A DNA stretch of 64,000 bases from Pseudomonas sp. StFLB209 (GCF_000829415.1 NZ_AP014637.1:3675001-3739000), one strand, 5' to 3'; counted from the first letter of the stretch, positions 8,942 to 18,241 are shown. Translations and numbers: made by a program. Notes: generated from the sequence alone by a model not told the origin.

Positions 8942-10372
8942 TTACATCATGCCTTTGACCAGACGTTCCTGTTCGACCAGTTCTTTCTGGCGGGCGTCGA
9001 TGCGTGACGCCAGCTGGAAGTTGTTGCTGGAACGACGCTTGGCGAAGTCCAGTTGCTGGATGGCCTGGCGGAAGTCGCCGACCAGAGCAAAGAACTCGGC
9101 GCGGGCCTGGTGCAGGCCGACGGTATTGCCGGTCAGGCCACGGGCTTCGGCCACCTGATACCAGATGTCCGGGTCGACCGGACGGTTTTTCAGCAAGGCA
9201 TCCAGGGCTTTTTCGGCTTCAGCGTTTTTACCTTGCTTGAGCAGGGTGTCGATACGCGCCTGATTGAGCGGGTAGTTGCCAGGGTATTGAGTCAGCAGGC
9301 GCTCTGCGCGCTGCTGAGCTTCGGCGAGGCGGTTGCTGGTGATGTCCAGGTCGATCTGGGCCAGGTTGAAGGTGATGTCGTTAGGTGCCTTGTCCAGCAG
9401 CGGCTTGAGGCCTTCGCGTGCTTCGTTGAGCTGGCCGCCCTTGATCTGGGCAATTGCCAGGCCATAGCGAGCGTAGTCTGACTTCGGGTTTTCGCTGAGC
9501 TGGGCACGGAAGCGCTTGGCAGCAATGCCTGGGGTTTCTTCATAGATCAAGGCGATGCGGGCACGCATCAGTTGATAACGCAGGCTGTCTTCCTTGCCGC
9601 CGGACGCGGCCTGTTCGGCGCGGTTACGGGTGTCGGCGATACGTGACTCGCTGACCGGGTGGGTCAGGAGAAACTCTGGCGGCCTCGCATCGAAGCGGTA
9701 CTGGCGCATCAGACGTTCGAACATGGTGGGCATGTTGCGCGGGTCGTAGCCGGCTTTTTCCAGATTGAGGATGCCGATGCGGTCGGCTTCCTGCTCGTTC
9801 TGGCGCGAGAAGCGTCGCTGCTCCTGAATCGCTGCGGCCTGTGATCCGGCAATCGCGGCCATGCCGGCATCCCCGGCGCCGGCCGCAGCCATGACGATAC
9901 CGGCCAGCATCGCGGCCATTACCGGCACCTGCATGCGTTGCTGGGCCTCGACACCACGGGCGAAGTGGCGCTGCGACAAGTGGGCCAGTTCGTGGGCCAT
10001 GACTGAGGCATATTCGCCTTCGGTCTGGGCGTGCAGAAACAGGCCGCCGTTGACACCAATGATTCCGCCGGGGGCGGCGAAGGCGTTGAGCTGGTTGCTG
10101 TTGATCAGGATGAATTCGAGGCGCCGGTCCTGGACCTGGCTGGTCTCGGCCAGTTTATAGACCGAGGACTCGACGAAGTCTTTGAGTTGCGGGTCGGAAA
10201 GCTGATCGACCTGCGAGCGCAACATGCCCAGCCATGCCCGCCCCAATTGATGTTCCTGTTCCGGGGAGACGATGGACGAACTGGAGTCGCCCAGCGAGGG
10301 CAGGTCATCGGCCATGACCGGAGTGGCCAGCAGGCAGGCGAGGGTGAGCAGTGTAGGACGCAGAAAATTCAT
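8942..10372 (-). CDS. BepA-like periplasmic M48 metalloprotease with TPR domain
   Basis: A 476-residue protein resembling BepA/YfgC. A signal peptide (about residues 1-21, ending VMA then DD) sends it to the periplasm. The M48 domain carries the zinc motif HELAH at residues 127-131 and the downstream Glu ligand in NEQEADRIG. A TPR-rich C-terminal half runs from about 280 to 470. The E. coli relative assists LptD assembly and degrades misfolded outer-membrane proteins. The gene is monocistronic, convergent with nadA and divergent from the TusA-like gene. Catalytic residues are intact. Confidence 0.9.
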   Translation of the reverse strand: MNFLRPTLLTLACLLATPVMADDLPSLGDSSSSIVSPEQEHQLGRAWLGMLRSQVDQLSDPQLKDFVESSVYKLAETSQVQDRRLEFILINSNQLNAFAAPGGIIGVNGGLFLHAQTEGEYASVMAHELAHLSQRHFARGVEAQQRMQVPVMAAMLAGIVMAAAGAGDAGMAAIAGSQAAAIQEQRRFSRQNEQEADRIGILNLEKAGYDPRNMPTMFERLMRQYRFDARPPEFLLTHPVSESRIADTRNRAEQAASGGKEDSLRYQLMRARIALIYEETPGIAAKRFRAQLSENPKSDYARYGLAIAQIKGGQLNEAREGLKPLLDKAPNDITFNLAQIDLDITSNRLAEAQQRAERLLTQYPGNYPLNQARIDTLLKQGKNAEAEKALDALLKNRPVDPDIWYQVAEARGLTGNTVGLHQARAEFFALVGDFRQAIQQLDFAKRRSSNNFQLASRIDARQKELVEQERLVKGMM

Positions 10373-10510
10373 GCACGAAGCTCTGGGTAAATGTGCAGCT
10401 ACTGTAGCTGCCTCAATGGCTTGCTGACCAGAGTGCGGTATTCTTCAAGCCATGTATGAAACATCCTGATTACTTTTTGCCACAACGATGTGCCTGGCTG
10501 GAGAGAAACG

Positions 10511-10759
10511 ATGTCTGAAGCTGTAGTCCCCGAAAACTGTGATGCTGAACTGGATGCACGCGGGCTCAATTGCCCATTGCCGCTGCTCAAGGCCAAGATG
10601 GAACTCAACCGCCTGGTCAGTGGTGCGGTGCTCAAGGTGCTGGCCACCGACGCCGGCTCCCAGCGTGACTTTCGCAGTTTCTCACGGCTCTCCGGTCATC
10701 AGCTGTTGCATGAGCAGAGCGACGCGGGGGTCTATACCTACTGGTTGCGCAAAGCGTAG
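10511..10759 (+). CDS. TusA-family sulfurtransferase-like protein
   Basis: An 82-residue SirA/TusA-fold protein. The family CPxP motif is present as LNCPLPLLKAK near residues 20-30; its Cys is the sulfur carrier in TusA proteins. The ATG at 10511, with GGAGAG just upstream, is preferred over the in-frame ATG at 10490. It precedes the PerM-type permease gene by 29 bases, a pairing common in Pseudomonas. TusA itself is usually encoded elsewhere, so this is best treated as a paralogue whose sulfur acceptor is unknown. Confidence 0.85.
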   Translation: MSEAVVPENCDAELDARGLNCPLPLLKAKMELNRLVSGAVLKVLATDAGSQRDFRSFSRLSGHQLLHEQSDAGVYTYWLRKA

Positions 10760-10788
10760 CTGGCCGTTTTTCTTCAAAAGGACGTTTG

Positions 10789-11859
10789 ATGTACAAGGTG
10801 CTCCAAGACTGGATGCAGCGCTACTTTTCTGATGAAGAGGCGGTGGTGCTGGCGGTTCTGTTGGCTCTGGCCTTCACCCTGATTCTGACCCTGGGCGGGA
10901 TGCTGGCGCCGGTCCTGGCCGGGCTGGTACTGGCGTTTCTGATGCAGGGGCAGGTCGGGCTCTTGATGCGTTTGCGCATCCCGGAGCGCGTAGCGGTGAG
11001 TCTGGTGTTCACCTTGTTCATCGGTTGTTTGCTGGTGTTTTTGCTGATCCTGGTGCCGCTGCTGTGGCATCAGTTGATTACCTTGCTCAATGAGTTGCCC
11101 GGCATGCTCGCCAAGTGGCAGTCGCTGCTGCTGTTGCTGCCTGAGCGTTATCCGCATCTGGTATCCGATGAGCAGGTGTTGCAGGCAATCGAGGTGGCGC
11201 GGGGTGAAGTGGGCAAGGTCGGCCAGTTGGCACTGACCTTTTCATTGTCCAGCCTGCCGCTGCTGGTCAACCTGATGATCTATCTGGTGCTGGTGCCGAT
11301 CCTGGTGTTCTTCTTCCTCAAAGACCGCCATCAGATGGGCCGCTGGGCGCGGGGGTATCTGCCGCGTGAGCGGGCACTGCTGACCCGGGTGGCCAGAGAG
11401 ATGAACCGGCAGATTGCCAATTACATCCGTGGCAAGGTCATCGAGATTGTCATCTGCGGTGGGGTGACCTACGTGGCGTTTGTCGCGCTGGGGCTCAACT
11501 ACGCGGCGCTGCTGGCGATGCTGGTGGGCATTTCGGTGGTCGTGCCCTACGTTGGCGCTGTGGTCGTCACCGTGCCTGTGGCATTGATCGGCCTGTTCCA
11601 GTGGGGCTGGGGGGATCAGTTCATCTACCTGATGGCCATTCACGGGATCATCCAGGCGCTCGATGGCAACGTGCTGGTGCCGCTGCTGTTCTCCGAGGCG
11701 GTAAACCTGCATCCGGTGGCAATCATTTGCGCCGTGTTGCTGTTTGGCGGGCTATGGGGCTTCTGGGGGATCTTTTTCGCGATTCCGTTGGCCACCCTGT
11801 TCAAGGCCGTGCTCGATGCCTGGCCGCGCCAGGAGCCTGTTGTGGCACCGATGTTGTAG
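10789..11859 (+). CDS. AI-2E family transporter (PerM-like permease)
   Basis: A 356-residue multi-pass membrane protein of the AI-2E exporter/PerM family. About eight hydrophobic segments are visible, including two adjacent N-terminal ones (residues 15-60), a soluble-looking stretch about 90-140, and a cluster at 210-335 with the family-like NVLVPLLFSEAVNLHPV. Members export small molecules or act as Na+/H+ antiporters; the substrate here cannot be told from sequence. The ATG at 10789 has AAAGGA eight bases upstream. Probably an operon with the TusA-like gene. Confidence 0.88.
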   Translation: MYKVLQDWMQRYFSDEEAVVLAVLLALAFTLILTLGGMLAPVLAGLVLAFLMQGQVGLLMRLRIPERVAVSLVFTLFIGCLLVFLLILVPLLWHQLITLLNELPGMLAKWQSLLLLLPERYPHLVSDEQVLQAIEVARGEVGKVGQLALTFSLSSLPLLVNLMIYLVLVPILVFFFLKDRHQMGRWARGYLPRERALLTRVAREMNRQIANYIRGKVIEIVICGGVTYVAFVALGLNYAALLAMLVGISVVVPYVGAVVVTVPVALIGLFQWGWGDQFIYLMAIHGIIQALDGNVLVPLLFSEAVNLHPVAIICAVLLFGGLWGFWGIFFAIPLATLFKAVLDAWPRQEPVVAPML

Positions 11860-11907
11860 GGTATTCCGGGCGGCGCAGGGCGCGCTGCCCGGGTTCATAA
11901 TGCGCAA

Positions 11908-12381
11908 TCAGGCCTGATTCAGCTCTTGAGCCTTGGCCAGCACCTGCTCTACATGGCCGGGCACTTTCACGCCGCGCCACTCATGGCGCAGCACGCCATC
12001 CTTGTCGATCAGAAAGGTGCTGCGATCCACTCCCAGGTACTCCTTGCCATACAGCTTCTTGAGCTTGATGACATCGAACAGCTGGCACAGTGCTTCATCC
12101 TTGTCGCTGATCAGCTCGAACGGGAACGCCTGCTTGGCCTTGAAGTTCTCGTGAGTCTTGAGGCTGTCACGCGATACGCCGAACACCAGGGTGTTGGCGG
12201 CTTCGAATGCCGCAATGCTGTCGCGGAAGTTCTGGCCCTCGGTGGTGCAACCGGGGGTATTGTCCTTGGGGTAGAAGTAGATCACCACCTGACGCCCCTT
12301 GAGGCCGGACAGGCTGACGGTCTGACCGCCAGTGGCGGCTACCTGGAAATCGCTAACGGATTGGTCTACTACAACGGCCAT
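11908..12381 (-). CDS. bcp: Peroxiredoxin Bcp (PrxQ type)
   Basis: A 157-residue thiol peroxidase. The peroxidatic Cys45 is in the motif YPKDNTPGCTTEG. The resolving Cys at +5 found in many PrxQ proteins is absent (Gln50), while a second Cys is present near residue 99, so recycling may use that residue or another thiol. The gene follows gcvR by 10 bases on the same strand, so the two are probably co-transcribed. Complete, with normal length. Confidence 0.93.
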   Translation of the reverse strand: MAVVVDQSVSDFQVAATGGQTVSLSGLKGRQVVIYFYPKDNTPGCTTEGQNFRDSIAAFEAANTLVFGVSRDSLKTHENFKAKQAFPFELISDKDEALCQLFDVIKLKKLYGKEYLGVDRSTFLIDKDGVLRHEWRGVKVPGHVEQVLAKAQELNQA

Positions 12382-12391
12382 CAGGCATTCC

Positions 12392-12955
12392 TTACATTGG
12401 GGCTTGTGGGCGCCATGGTTCGATCAGTGCGTCGAGGTTCAGGGCGTCGGAGAAATCCAGGAACTGGTCGCGCAGCCAACTGATCTGGGTACCTGCCGGC
12501 AGGGTTACGGTAAAGGTCGCATTCAGCATGGTGCCGCCGGTCTGCGGCGCCTGGTAGGTGTCGCAGGTGAGGTTTTCCAGCTCGACGTTGTGGTCGATGA
12601 AGAACTGGCACAGCTCATTGATAATGTCCGGGCGATAGGCCGAGCTGACATAGGCAACGTACGGCAGTGCCTCGGGACGGCTTTCAAGGGCGGCACTGCG
12701 CACCACGCTGATGGTGAAAGTGTGTTTCTTGGCCAGGTTGGGAAGCGCGACTTCCAGGCGCGCCAGAGCGTCCCAGCTGCCGGATACCTGCAGCACCAGA
12801 GCGCTGAACTCGCCGTGCCTGGTCAGGCGCGAGCTGACCACCGCGCAACGGTTTTCATGGCTGGCGCGAGAGAGAATGTTGGCCAGTTCCATAGGGTTGG
12901 CGCCTAGGGCGCTGATGACAAGAAATTGTTCGCGAACCGGGGGGGTGGAGGACAT
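12392..12955 (-). CDS. gcvR: Glycine cleavage system transcriptional repressor-like ACT protein (GcvR)
   Basis: A 187-residue protein with two ACT-type domains, about residues 10-80 and 95-170. Proteins of this type act through GcvA to control the glycine cleavage genes and sense glycine. It begins with MSSTPPVREQFLVISALGANPMELANILS. It diverges from dapA and is followed by bcp, the standard Pseudomonas arrangement. No DNA-binding domain is visible, consistent with an accessory regulator. Confidence 0.9.
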   Translation of the reverse strand: MSSTPPVREQFLVISALGANPMELANILSRASHENRCAVVSSRLTRHGEFSALVLQVSGSWDALARLEVALPNLAKKHTFTISVVRSAALESRPEALPYVAYVSSAYRPDIINELCQFFIDHNVELENLTCDTYQAPQTGGTMLNATFTVTLPAGTQISWLRDQFLDFSDALNLDALIEPWRPQAPM

Positions 12956-13115
12956 GCAGCATTCCTAGATGATGAACGGTCGGTATCTTCCGGGCCTTTT
13001 CGAGCCGCTGGCAGGGATGGTCTGCTCCGCTGCTGTTCCGAACCTTCCTGGCCGGGCCAGCCGTGGCAGGGTCGCAACGCGCTGGAACAGGGCTGTCAGG
13101 GGCAAAACCGGGCGA

Positions 13116-13144
13116 TTGGTCGCCGAGCGCAGACGAACGATACT
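13116..13144 (+). promoter_or_regulatory. Candidate promoter for the dapA operon
   Basis: TTGGTC (13116-13121), 17-base spacer, GATACT (13139-13144), located 125 bases before the dapA ATG in the 314-base divergent gcvR/dapA region. Match is moderate; nothing else is recognisable in that region. Confidence 0.35.
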
Positions 13145-13269
13145 GAGCAAAGGGTGAAGGGTAGCGAAATCCTTCGCCAAGGGGAATGCTCAGAGCGCCG
13201 GAGTTCGCTTGTACAAGGCTGATGGCGCCAGTACCATTACGGCTCTCTTTTTCCGGCAGGAGCGGTTGC

Positions 13270-14148
13270 ATGATTGCGGGCAGTATGGTGGCACTCGTCA
13301 CACCCATGGATGCACAAGGTAGTCTGGACTGGGACGCCCTGAGCAAACTGGTGGACTTCCACCTGCAAGAGGGCACCAACGCCATTGTCGCGGTCGGTAC
13401 GACCGGCGAGTCGGCGACCCTGAGCGTAGACGAGCACATCGAAGTGATTCGTCGCGTGGTCGGCCAGGTGGCCGGGCGCATTCCGGTGATCGCCGGAACC
13501 GGCGCCAACTCCACCAGCGAAGCGGTGGAACTGACCACCAATGCCAAGAATGCCGGCGCTGATGCCTGCCTGTTGGTGGTGCCGTACTATAACAAGCCTA
13601 CTCAGGAAGGCCTGTTCCAGCATTTCAGCCACATTGCCCGCGCCGTCGATATCCCGCAGATCCTCTACAACGTCCCTGGCCGCACCGCCTGCGACATGCA
13701 GGCCGAGACAGTGATCCGCCTGTCGACCGTGCCGAACATCATCGGTATCAAGGAAGCCACCGGCAACCTGCAACGCGCCAAGGACATCCTGGCCGGTGTC
13801 AGCAGTGACTTTCTGGTCTACTCCGGTGACGACGCCACGGCGGTAGAGCTGATGCTGCTCGGCGGCAAAGGCAATATCTCGGTCACTGCCAACGTTGCGC
13901 CACGGGCCATGAGCGACCTGTGCGCCGCCGCCCTGCGAGGCGATGCCGCCGCCGCCCGGGCCATCAATGACAAGCTCGCGCCGCTCAATAACGCCCTGTT
14001 CGTCGAATCCAACCCTATCCCTGTGAAGTGGGCGCTGACCGAACTGGGTCTGATGCAGAGCGGTATCCGCCTGCCACTGACCTGGCTCAGCCAGTCCTGT
14101 CACGAGCCGCTGCGCCAGGCCCTGCGCCAGGCCGGCGTACTGGTTTAA
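13270..14148 (+). CDS. dapA: 4-hydroxy-tetrahydrodipicolinate synthase DapA
   Basis: A 292-residue TIM-barrel enzyme that condenses pyruvate and aspartate semialdehyde in the lysine/diaminopimelate pathway. The Schiff-base Lys161 is in IGIKEATG, the catalytic Tyr133 in YNVPGR, and the substrate motif GTTGES is at 43-48. The ATG at 13270 has AGGAG at 13258-13262. It starts the operon dapA-bamC-MBL-purC, separated from bamC by 18 bases. Complete and typical. Confidence 0.97.
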   Translation: MIAGSMVALVTPMDAQGSLDWDALSKLVDFHLQEGTNAIVAVGTTGESATLSVDEHIEVIRRVVGQVAGRIPVIAGTGANSTSEAVELTTNAKNAGADACLLVVPYYNKPTQEGLFQHFSHIARAVDIPQILYNVPGRTACDMQAETVIRLSTVPNIIGIKEATGNLQRAKDILAGVSSDFLVYSGDDATAVELMLLGGKGNISVTANVAPRAMSDLCAAALRGDAAAARAINDKLAPLNNALFVESNPIPVKWALTELGLMQSGIRLPLTWLSQSCHEPLRQALRQAGVLV

Positions 14149-14166
14149 TTGAGGAAGTACAACGCA

Positions 14167-15288
14167 ATGAAGCGATTGGCCGGACTTTCCGCACTTGCCC
14201 TGATCATCTCCAGCACCAGTGGTTGTGGCTGGGTATGGGGCCCAGACGGTTACTTCCGTGATCGCGGCAGCGATTACCTGGAAGCGACCCAGACAGCACC
14301 GATGCAGGTGCCAGCCGATATCAGTGGTGCCAAGCGCCTCGATCCGCTGCTGCCGATTCCGCGCAACGTTGCCGATAGCACCCACAAAGGTGAATACGTC
14401 GTGCCGCGTCCGCAACCGCTGAGCACTTCCTTGGCCGAGGCCGGCGATTTCAGCCTGCAGCGTAACGGCGAAGCACGTTCGATCCTGGCCCAGCGCCCGC
14501 CGGCCGAAGTCTGGCCGGTGGCGCACCAGTACTTCGAAGACAATGGTTTCCGGATCGCTGAAGAGCGCCCGCAGACCGGTGAGTTCACCACAAGCTGGCA
14601 GCGTGGCGACGAACTCTCGGCTTCGGTGGCTCGTCGTCTGGCCGGTGGTGGTAGCCCCGCTGACGGCGAAACCCGCGTACGGGTACGTATCGAGCCTGGC
14701 GTGCAGCGCAACACCAGTGAAATCTACGTGGTCAGCGTTTCCCGTGCCGCGGGCAGCACCAGCGATGTCGAGTTTCCTGCGCGCAGCGCCAACCTCGGCG
14801 TTGACGCTTCGCTGACCGACGACCTGCTGGCGAGCCTGAACCGCAATGCCGGGCAGGGCGGTTCGGTGTCGCTGCTGGCTGCGCGTGACTACGATGCCCC
14901 GAGCCGCGTGGCCCTGGGCTCGGACGGTAGCGGTAACCCGGTCCTGAATGTCGGTGAAGACCTTGATCGTGCCTGGTCCAGTGTCGGTCGTGCGCTGGAG
15001 CAGGGAGACTGGCGCGTTGAAGACATCAACCGCAGCCTGGGTCTGTATTACATCAACCTGGCAGAGCGGGCCAAGACGCCTGAAAACGAATCCGGTGGCT
15101 TCTTCAGTGGTCTGTTCGGCAGCAAACCGACCAAGGAAGAGCTTGAAGCTCGCGCCGAGCGTTATCAGGTGCGCCTGAGCAAGGTCGGTGACAGCGTCCA
15201 GGTGACGGTCGAGAAGAACATCAACACCGTGGCACCTGCCGATGTGGCGCGTCGCGTGTTGAGCATCATTCAGGATCACTTGGGCTAA
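14167..15288 (+). CDS. bamC: Outer membrane protein assembly lipoprotein BamC
   Basis: A 373-residue lipoprotein of the BamABCDE complex. The signal peptide ends in a lipobox with the acylated Cys in SSTSGCGW near residue 19. An unstructured N-terminal region (about 20-95) that binds BamD is followed by two helix-grip domains (about 100-210 and 240-370). The ATG at 14167 is preceded by GAGGA and is preferred over the upstream in-frame start at 14149. The location directly after dapA is the classic nlpB position. Its stop abuts the next gene's GTG with no intervening base. Confidence 0.94.
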   Translation: MKRLAGLSALALIISSTSGCGWVWGPDGYFRDRGSDYLEATQTAPMQVPADISGAKRLDPLLPIPRNVADSTHKGEYVVPRPQPLSTSLAEAGDFSLQRNGEARSILAQRPPAEVWPVAHQYFEDNGFRIAEERPQTGEFTTSWQRGDELSASVARRLAGGGSPADGETRVRVRIEPGVQRNTSEIYVVSVSRAAGSTSDVEFPARSANLGVDASLTDDLLASLNRNAGQGGSVSLLAARDYDAPSRVALGSDGSGNPVLNVGEDLDRAWSSVGRALEQGDWRVEDINRSLGLYYINLAERAKTPENESGGFFSGLFGSKPTKEELEARAERYQVRLSKVGDSVQVTVEKNINTVAPADVARRVLSIIQDHLG

Positions 15289-16047
15289 GTGCGCTTCGCG
15301 GTCCTCGGCAGCGGCAGTCGTGGCAATGCCACGCTGGTCGCAAGCCACGATACTTATGTGTTGGTCGATTGCGGCTTTTCGCTGCGTGAGACCGAGCGAC
15401 GCCTGGCCCGGCTGGGCGTCGCTGCAGAACAGCTCAGTGCGATTCTGGTGACCCACGAACATGCCGATCATGTGCATGGCGTGGGTTTGCTGTCTCGGCG
15501 CTACAATGTGCCGGTGTACCTCAGTCGCGGGACGTTGCGCGGCATGCGCAAACCTGTGGAGGCCGCTGCACTGCTCTGTGCCGGCGAGTCGCTGCGCATC
15601 GGCGCGCTGGACATCGACGTGGTGTCGGTCGCCCACGATGCACTGGAGCCAACCCAGTTTGTCTTCAGCGACGGGCAGCGGCGCTTTGGCCTGCTGACCG
15701 ACCTGGGGTCATATTGCACGGACGTATTGCAACGCTATCAGGGCCTGGATGCCCTGATGATCGAAGCCAACCATTGCCGCGATCTGCTTGCCAGAGGGCC
15801 TTATCCGGTCTTTCTCAAGCAGCGGGTGGGAGGCCACACAGGACATTTGAACAATCATCAGGCCGCGAGCCTGGTGAGCGAGCTGGGATGGCAGACACTG
15901 CAACACCTGGTGCTGGCCCATCTGAGCAGCAAGAACAACCGGCCGCAGTTGGCCCGGCAATGTTTCGTCGATACCCTCGGGTGCGACCCGGACTGGCTGC
16001 AACTGGCCGATCAAGATTGTGGGCTCGACTGGCGACAGATCGCCTAG
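15289..16047 (+). CDS. MBL-fold metallo-hydrolase (YycJ/WalJ-like)
   Basis: A 252-residue metallo-beta-lactamase-fold protein. The metal-binding motif HxHxDH is visible as THEHADHVHG at about residues 53-62, with further ligands likely at the later VAHDALEP and IEANHC. The N-terminal FAVLGSGSRGNATLV is typical of the YycJ/ExoI-like branch, some members of which are 5'-to-3' exonucleases. The GTG start at 15289 follows immediately on the bamC TAA, so it is translationally coupled. The substrate is not known from sequence. Confidence 0.87.
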   Translation: MRFAVLGSGSRGNATLVASHDTYVLVDCGFSLRETERRLARLGVAAEQLSAILVTHEHADHVHGVGLLSRRYNVPVYLSRGTLRGMRKPVEAAALLCAGESLRIGALDIDVVSVAHDALEPTQFVFSDGQRRFGLLTDLGSYCTDVLQRYQGLDALMIEANHCRDLLARGPYPVFLKQRVGGHTGHLNNHQAASLVSELGWQTLQHLVLAHLSSKNNRPQLARQCFVDTLGCDPDWLQLADQDCGLDWRQIA

Positions 16048-16074
16048 CCCAATCATTAGCAAGCGGAGCCCATC

Positions 16075-16785
16075 ATGGAAAAGCGCGAAGAACTCTACCG
16101 CGGTAAAGCCAAATCGGTTTACAAGACCGATGACGCCGACCGTTTGATCCTGCTGTTTCGTAACGACACCTCGGCGTTCGACGGCAAGCGTATCGAGCAA
16201 CTGGACCGCAAAGGCATGGTGAACAACAAGTTCAACGCCTTCATCATGCAGAAGCTCGAAGAGGCCGGCGTGCCGACCCAGTTCGACAAGCTGCTGGGTG
16301 ACAACGAAGCACTGGTCAAGAAGCTCGACATGATCCCGGTCGAGTGCGTCGTGCGTAACTACGCTGCCGGCAGCCTGGTCAAGCGTCTGGGCGTTGAAGA
16401 AGGCCTGAAGCTTGAGCCTTACACCTTCGAACTGTTCCTCAAGGATGACGCCAAGGGCGACCCGTTCATCAACGAATCTCACGTTGTGGCATTCGGTTGG
16501 GGCACCGCCGAGCAACTGGCGCGCATGAAAGAGCTGTCGCTGAAGGTCAACGAAGTGCTGAGCAAGCTGTTCGACGACGCTGGCCTGCTGCTGGTCGACT
16601 TCAAGCTGGAGTTCGGCGTGTTCCACGGCCAGATCGTGCTGGGCGACGAGTTCAGTCCTGATGGCTGCCGCCTGTGGGACAAGGAAACCCGCAAGAAGAT
16701 GGACAAAGACCGCTTCCGTCAGGGGCTGGGCGACGTCATCGAAGCCTATGAAGAAGTCGCGCAGCGTCTGGGCGTGCCCCTGTAA
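16075..16785 (+). CDS. purC: Phosphoribosylaminoimidazole-succinocarboxamide synthase PurC
   Basis: A 236-residue SAICAR synthetase that joins CAIR and aspartate in purine synthesis. The N-terminal [20 protein letters not shown] and the later [16 protein letters not shown] and DFKLEFG are conserved PurC segments. It is the last gene of the dapA operon, 27 bases after the MBL gene; purC downstream of bamC is usual in Pseudomonas. Length is normal. Confidence 0.96.
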   Translation: MEKREELYRGKAKSVYKTDDADRLILLFRNDTSAFDGKRIEQLDRKGMVNNKFNAFIMQKLEEAGVPTQFDKLLGDNEALVKKLDMIPVECVVRNYAAGSLVKRLGVEEGLKLEPYTFELFLKDDAKGDPFINESHVVAFGWGTAEQLARMKELSLKVNEVLSKLFDDAGLLLVDFKLEFGVFHGQIVLGDEFSPDGCRLWDKETRKKMDKDRFRQGLGDVIEAYEEVAQRLGVPL

Positions 16786-16828
16786 GTTTGCAAGCGCTTG
16801 ATACCACGAAAAAAATTGTAGAAATGTC

Positions 16829-16856
16829 TCGACAACTACGATCAAGCTGGTATGAT
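16829..16856 (+). promoter_or_regulatory. Probable promoter of tRNA-Ser
   Basis: TCGACA (16829-16834), 16-base spacer, TATGAT (16851-16856), with a GC-rich discriminator GCGCGCC before the tRNA. The position fits a stable-RNA promoter. Confidence 0.5.
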
Positions 16857-16866
16857 GCGCGCCATT

Positions 16867-16956
16867 GGAGAGATGCCGGAGTGGTCGAACGGGACGGATT
16901 CGAAATCCGTTGTACTGGCAACAGTACCTAGGGTTCAAATCCCTATCTCTCCGCCA
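16867..16956 (+). tRNA. tRNA-Ser (anticodon CGA)
   Basis: A 90-base type II tRNA. Acceptor GGAGAGA/TCTCTCC, anticodon loop TTCGAAA, a long variable arm (TTGTACTGGCAACAGTACC), TpsiC arm GGGTTCAAATCCC, and encoded CCA at 16954-16956. It marks the left border of the accessory region. Confidence 0.97.
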
Positions 16957-16963
16957 TACAACG

Positions 16964-16998
16964 AAAAGCCCCGCAGATGAAAATCTGCGGGGCTTTTT
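16964..16998 (+). terminator. Strong Rho-independent terminator after tRNA-Ser
   Basis: Perfect 15-bp stem AAAAGCCCCGCAGAT / ATCTGCGGGGCTTTT with a GAAA tetraloop and trailing T. Confidence 0.93.
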
Positions 16999-17350
16999 CG
17001 TTTTACTCCTGCTGCATGCTTTTGAGCATCGTTCCTGGTTCGGTATCAGCCAGCTGTCTCGCATGACGTGGTCTGCTGTGTTCAGCCGATCGCCCGGTTA
17101 TATAAATGTTGGCAGTTATCCTACAACCGTGTCGGCCATTATATAAATTTAATTGGTTTGCCATACCCATTAACAAGTTAGGGGTATACAGGCTTAATTG
17201 GATCCAGAGATATCCTTTTGTCTACCACTCACCCAGATGATGTGAAACATTTTTGGGGTGGAAATATGTCTGGTATCAAATCGGTTACCATGGGCTCGGT
17301 ATTGTCTGACGATCCACGCATTTAAACCCTGATTGTGGGCAAGGTTATTT
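16999..17350. other. AT-rich intergenic region at the left edge of the accessory region
   Basis: About 350 bases clearly richer in A+T than the neighbours. The 10-mer TTATATAAAT occurs twice (17098-17107 and 17139-17148), 41 bases apart. No gene, integrase remnant or repeat of the tRNA-Ser 3' end was found. It probably carries the promoter of the following gene group. Confidence 0.5.
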
Positions 17351-18205
17351 ATGGATGGCGCGCAATTAAGAGCCTGCCTGGAGGCTGAGGTAGATGAACT
17401 GCATGCCCAAGGTAATATTGACTCGCTCATCAAGCAGCATTATCAGTACCTGGGGCAGTACTATAAAGTTCGGCCGTTCTTTTACAAGAATGTTCTGAAA
17501 TTTGACAGGTTTATGGTGGTGTTGGCCATGTTGACCAACTATTACGATGAGCATCTTCCTTCGCTATCAAAGGTTCGCGAGTTGTGTTTGCAGCGTGGTT
17601 ATTTGTCCAAAAACAGCCTGGAGTCGTATTTCTCCTTTTTCATTATTTCCGGTTATATGGAGGTGACGCATCACCCGGATGATCGACGGCTCAGGATTTA
17701 CAGGCCTTCTGTGCGGGCCATGGCTGAGGCCGTCAATATCGTCAGTGCCTATTACTTTCCGGCGCTCGGTATGACGGATACCTGTGATGGCTCTGCAAAG
17801 GTCAGTGGACGAACCGTAGAGGCGTTCTTTCGCGGCTTCAAGCGGATTCTGGATGCTGACATCACCCTTGACATGCTGCTGCCGGAAAGCCGCTGGCTGA
17901 TTAATCGCGACGGCGGGCACATGCCGATGCTGGCCCTGTTCGTCGAGGCGCTGGAAAAGCAGGCCAAGGCCGGGTCGGGTTGTAAAAGGTCGAGCTACGG
18001 AGAAATGTCTGCCGGGCTTGCGGTGTCGAGCACTCATTTGATCAGGCTGGTGAGGGAGGGTGAAACGAAGGGCTATTTCACAACGGCCAGGAGCACCTTG
18101 GAACTGTCGGAAAGCTTCATGCAGTTGGTGCGAAAAATGATGCTGATCAACTTCGCTATTACCCGAGTGAGCATCAGGCTGGGTGAACAGCACACCGGCC
18201 AATAA
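17351..18205 (+). CDS. Unrecognised protein with two winged-helix-like segments
   Basis: A 284-residue soluble protein that I do not recognise. Two stretches look like winged-helix DNA-binding domains: about residues 50-120 (a helix-turn-helix-like SLSKVRELCLQRGYLSKNSLESY then a wing-like VTHHPDDRRLRIYRPS) and about 195-275 (SYGEMSAGLAVSSTHLIRLV then GYFTTARSTLELS). The pattern recalls MarR-type regulators, but that is inference. The ATG at 17351, after CAAGG, is preferred over the in-frame TTG at 17333. It heads a co-directional group with a diguanylate cyclase and a chemoreceptor, and may control it. Upstream DNA is AT-rich, suggesting acquisition. Confidence 0.7.
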   Translation: MDGAQLRACLEAEVDELHAQGNIDSLIKQHYQYLGQYYKVRPFFYKNVLKFDRFMVVLAMLTNYYDEHLPSLSKVRELCLQRGYLSKNSLESYFSFFIISGYMEVTHHPDDRRLRIYRPSVRAMAEAVNIVSAYYFPALGMTDTCDGSAKVSGRTVEAFFRGFKRILDADITLDMLLPESRWLINRDGGHMPMLALFVEALEKQAKAGSGCKRSSYGEMSAGLAVSSTHLIRLVREGETKGYFTTARSTLELSESFMQLVRKMMLINFAITRVSIRLGEQHTGQ

Positions 18206-18241
18206 GGAGGCACATGAAGAACAACATGGAGCAGGGTAAAG

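Noticed and set aside
13237..15636. A 799-codon minus-strand open frame
   Set aside because: It is the mirror of dapA, bamC and the MBL gene, all well supported on the plus strand; its composition (His/Gln/Arg-rich, no motifs) is that of a GC-rich shadow frame.
15709..17064. A 451-codon minus-strand frame across purC and tRNA-Ser
   Set aside because: It crosses a tRNA gene and a strong terminator and mirrors purC, so it cannot be a gene.
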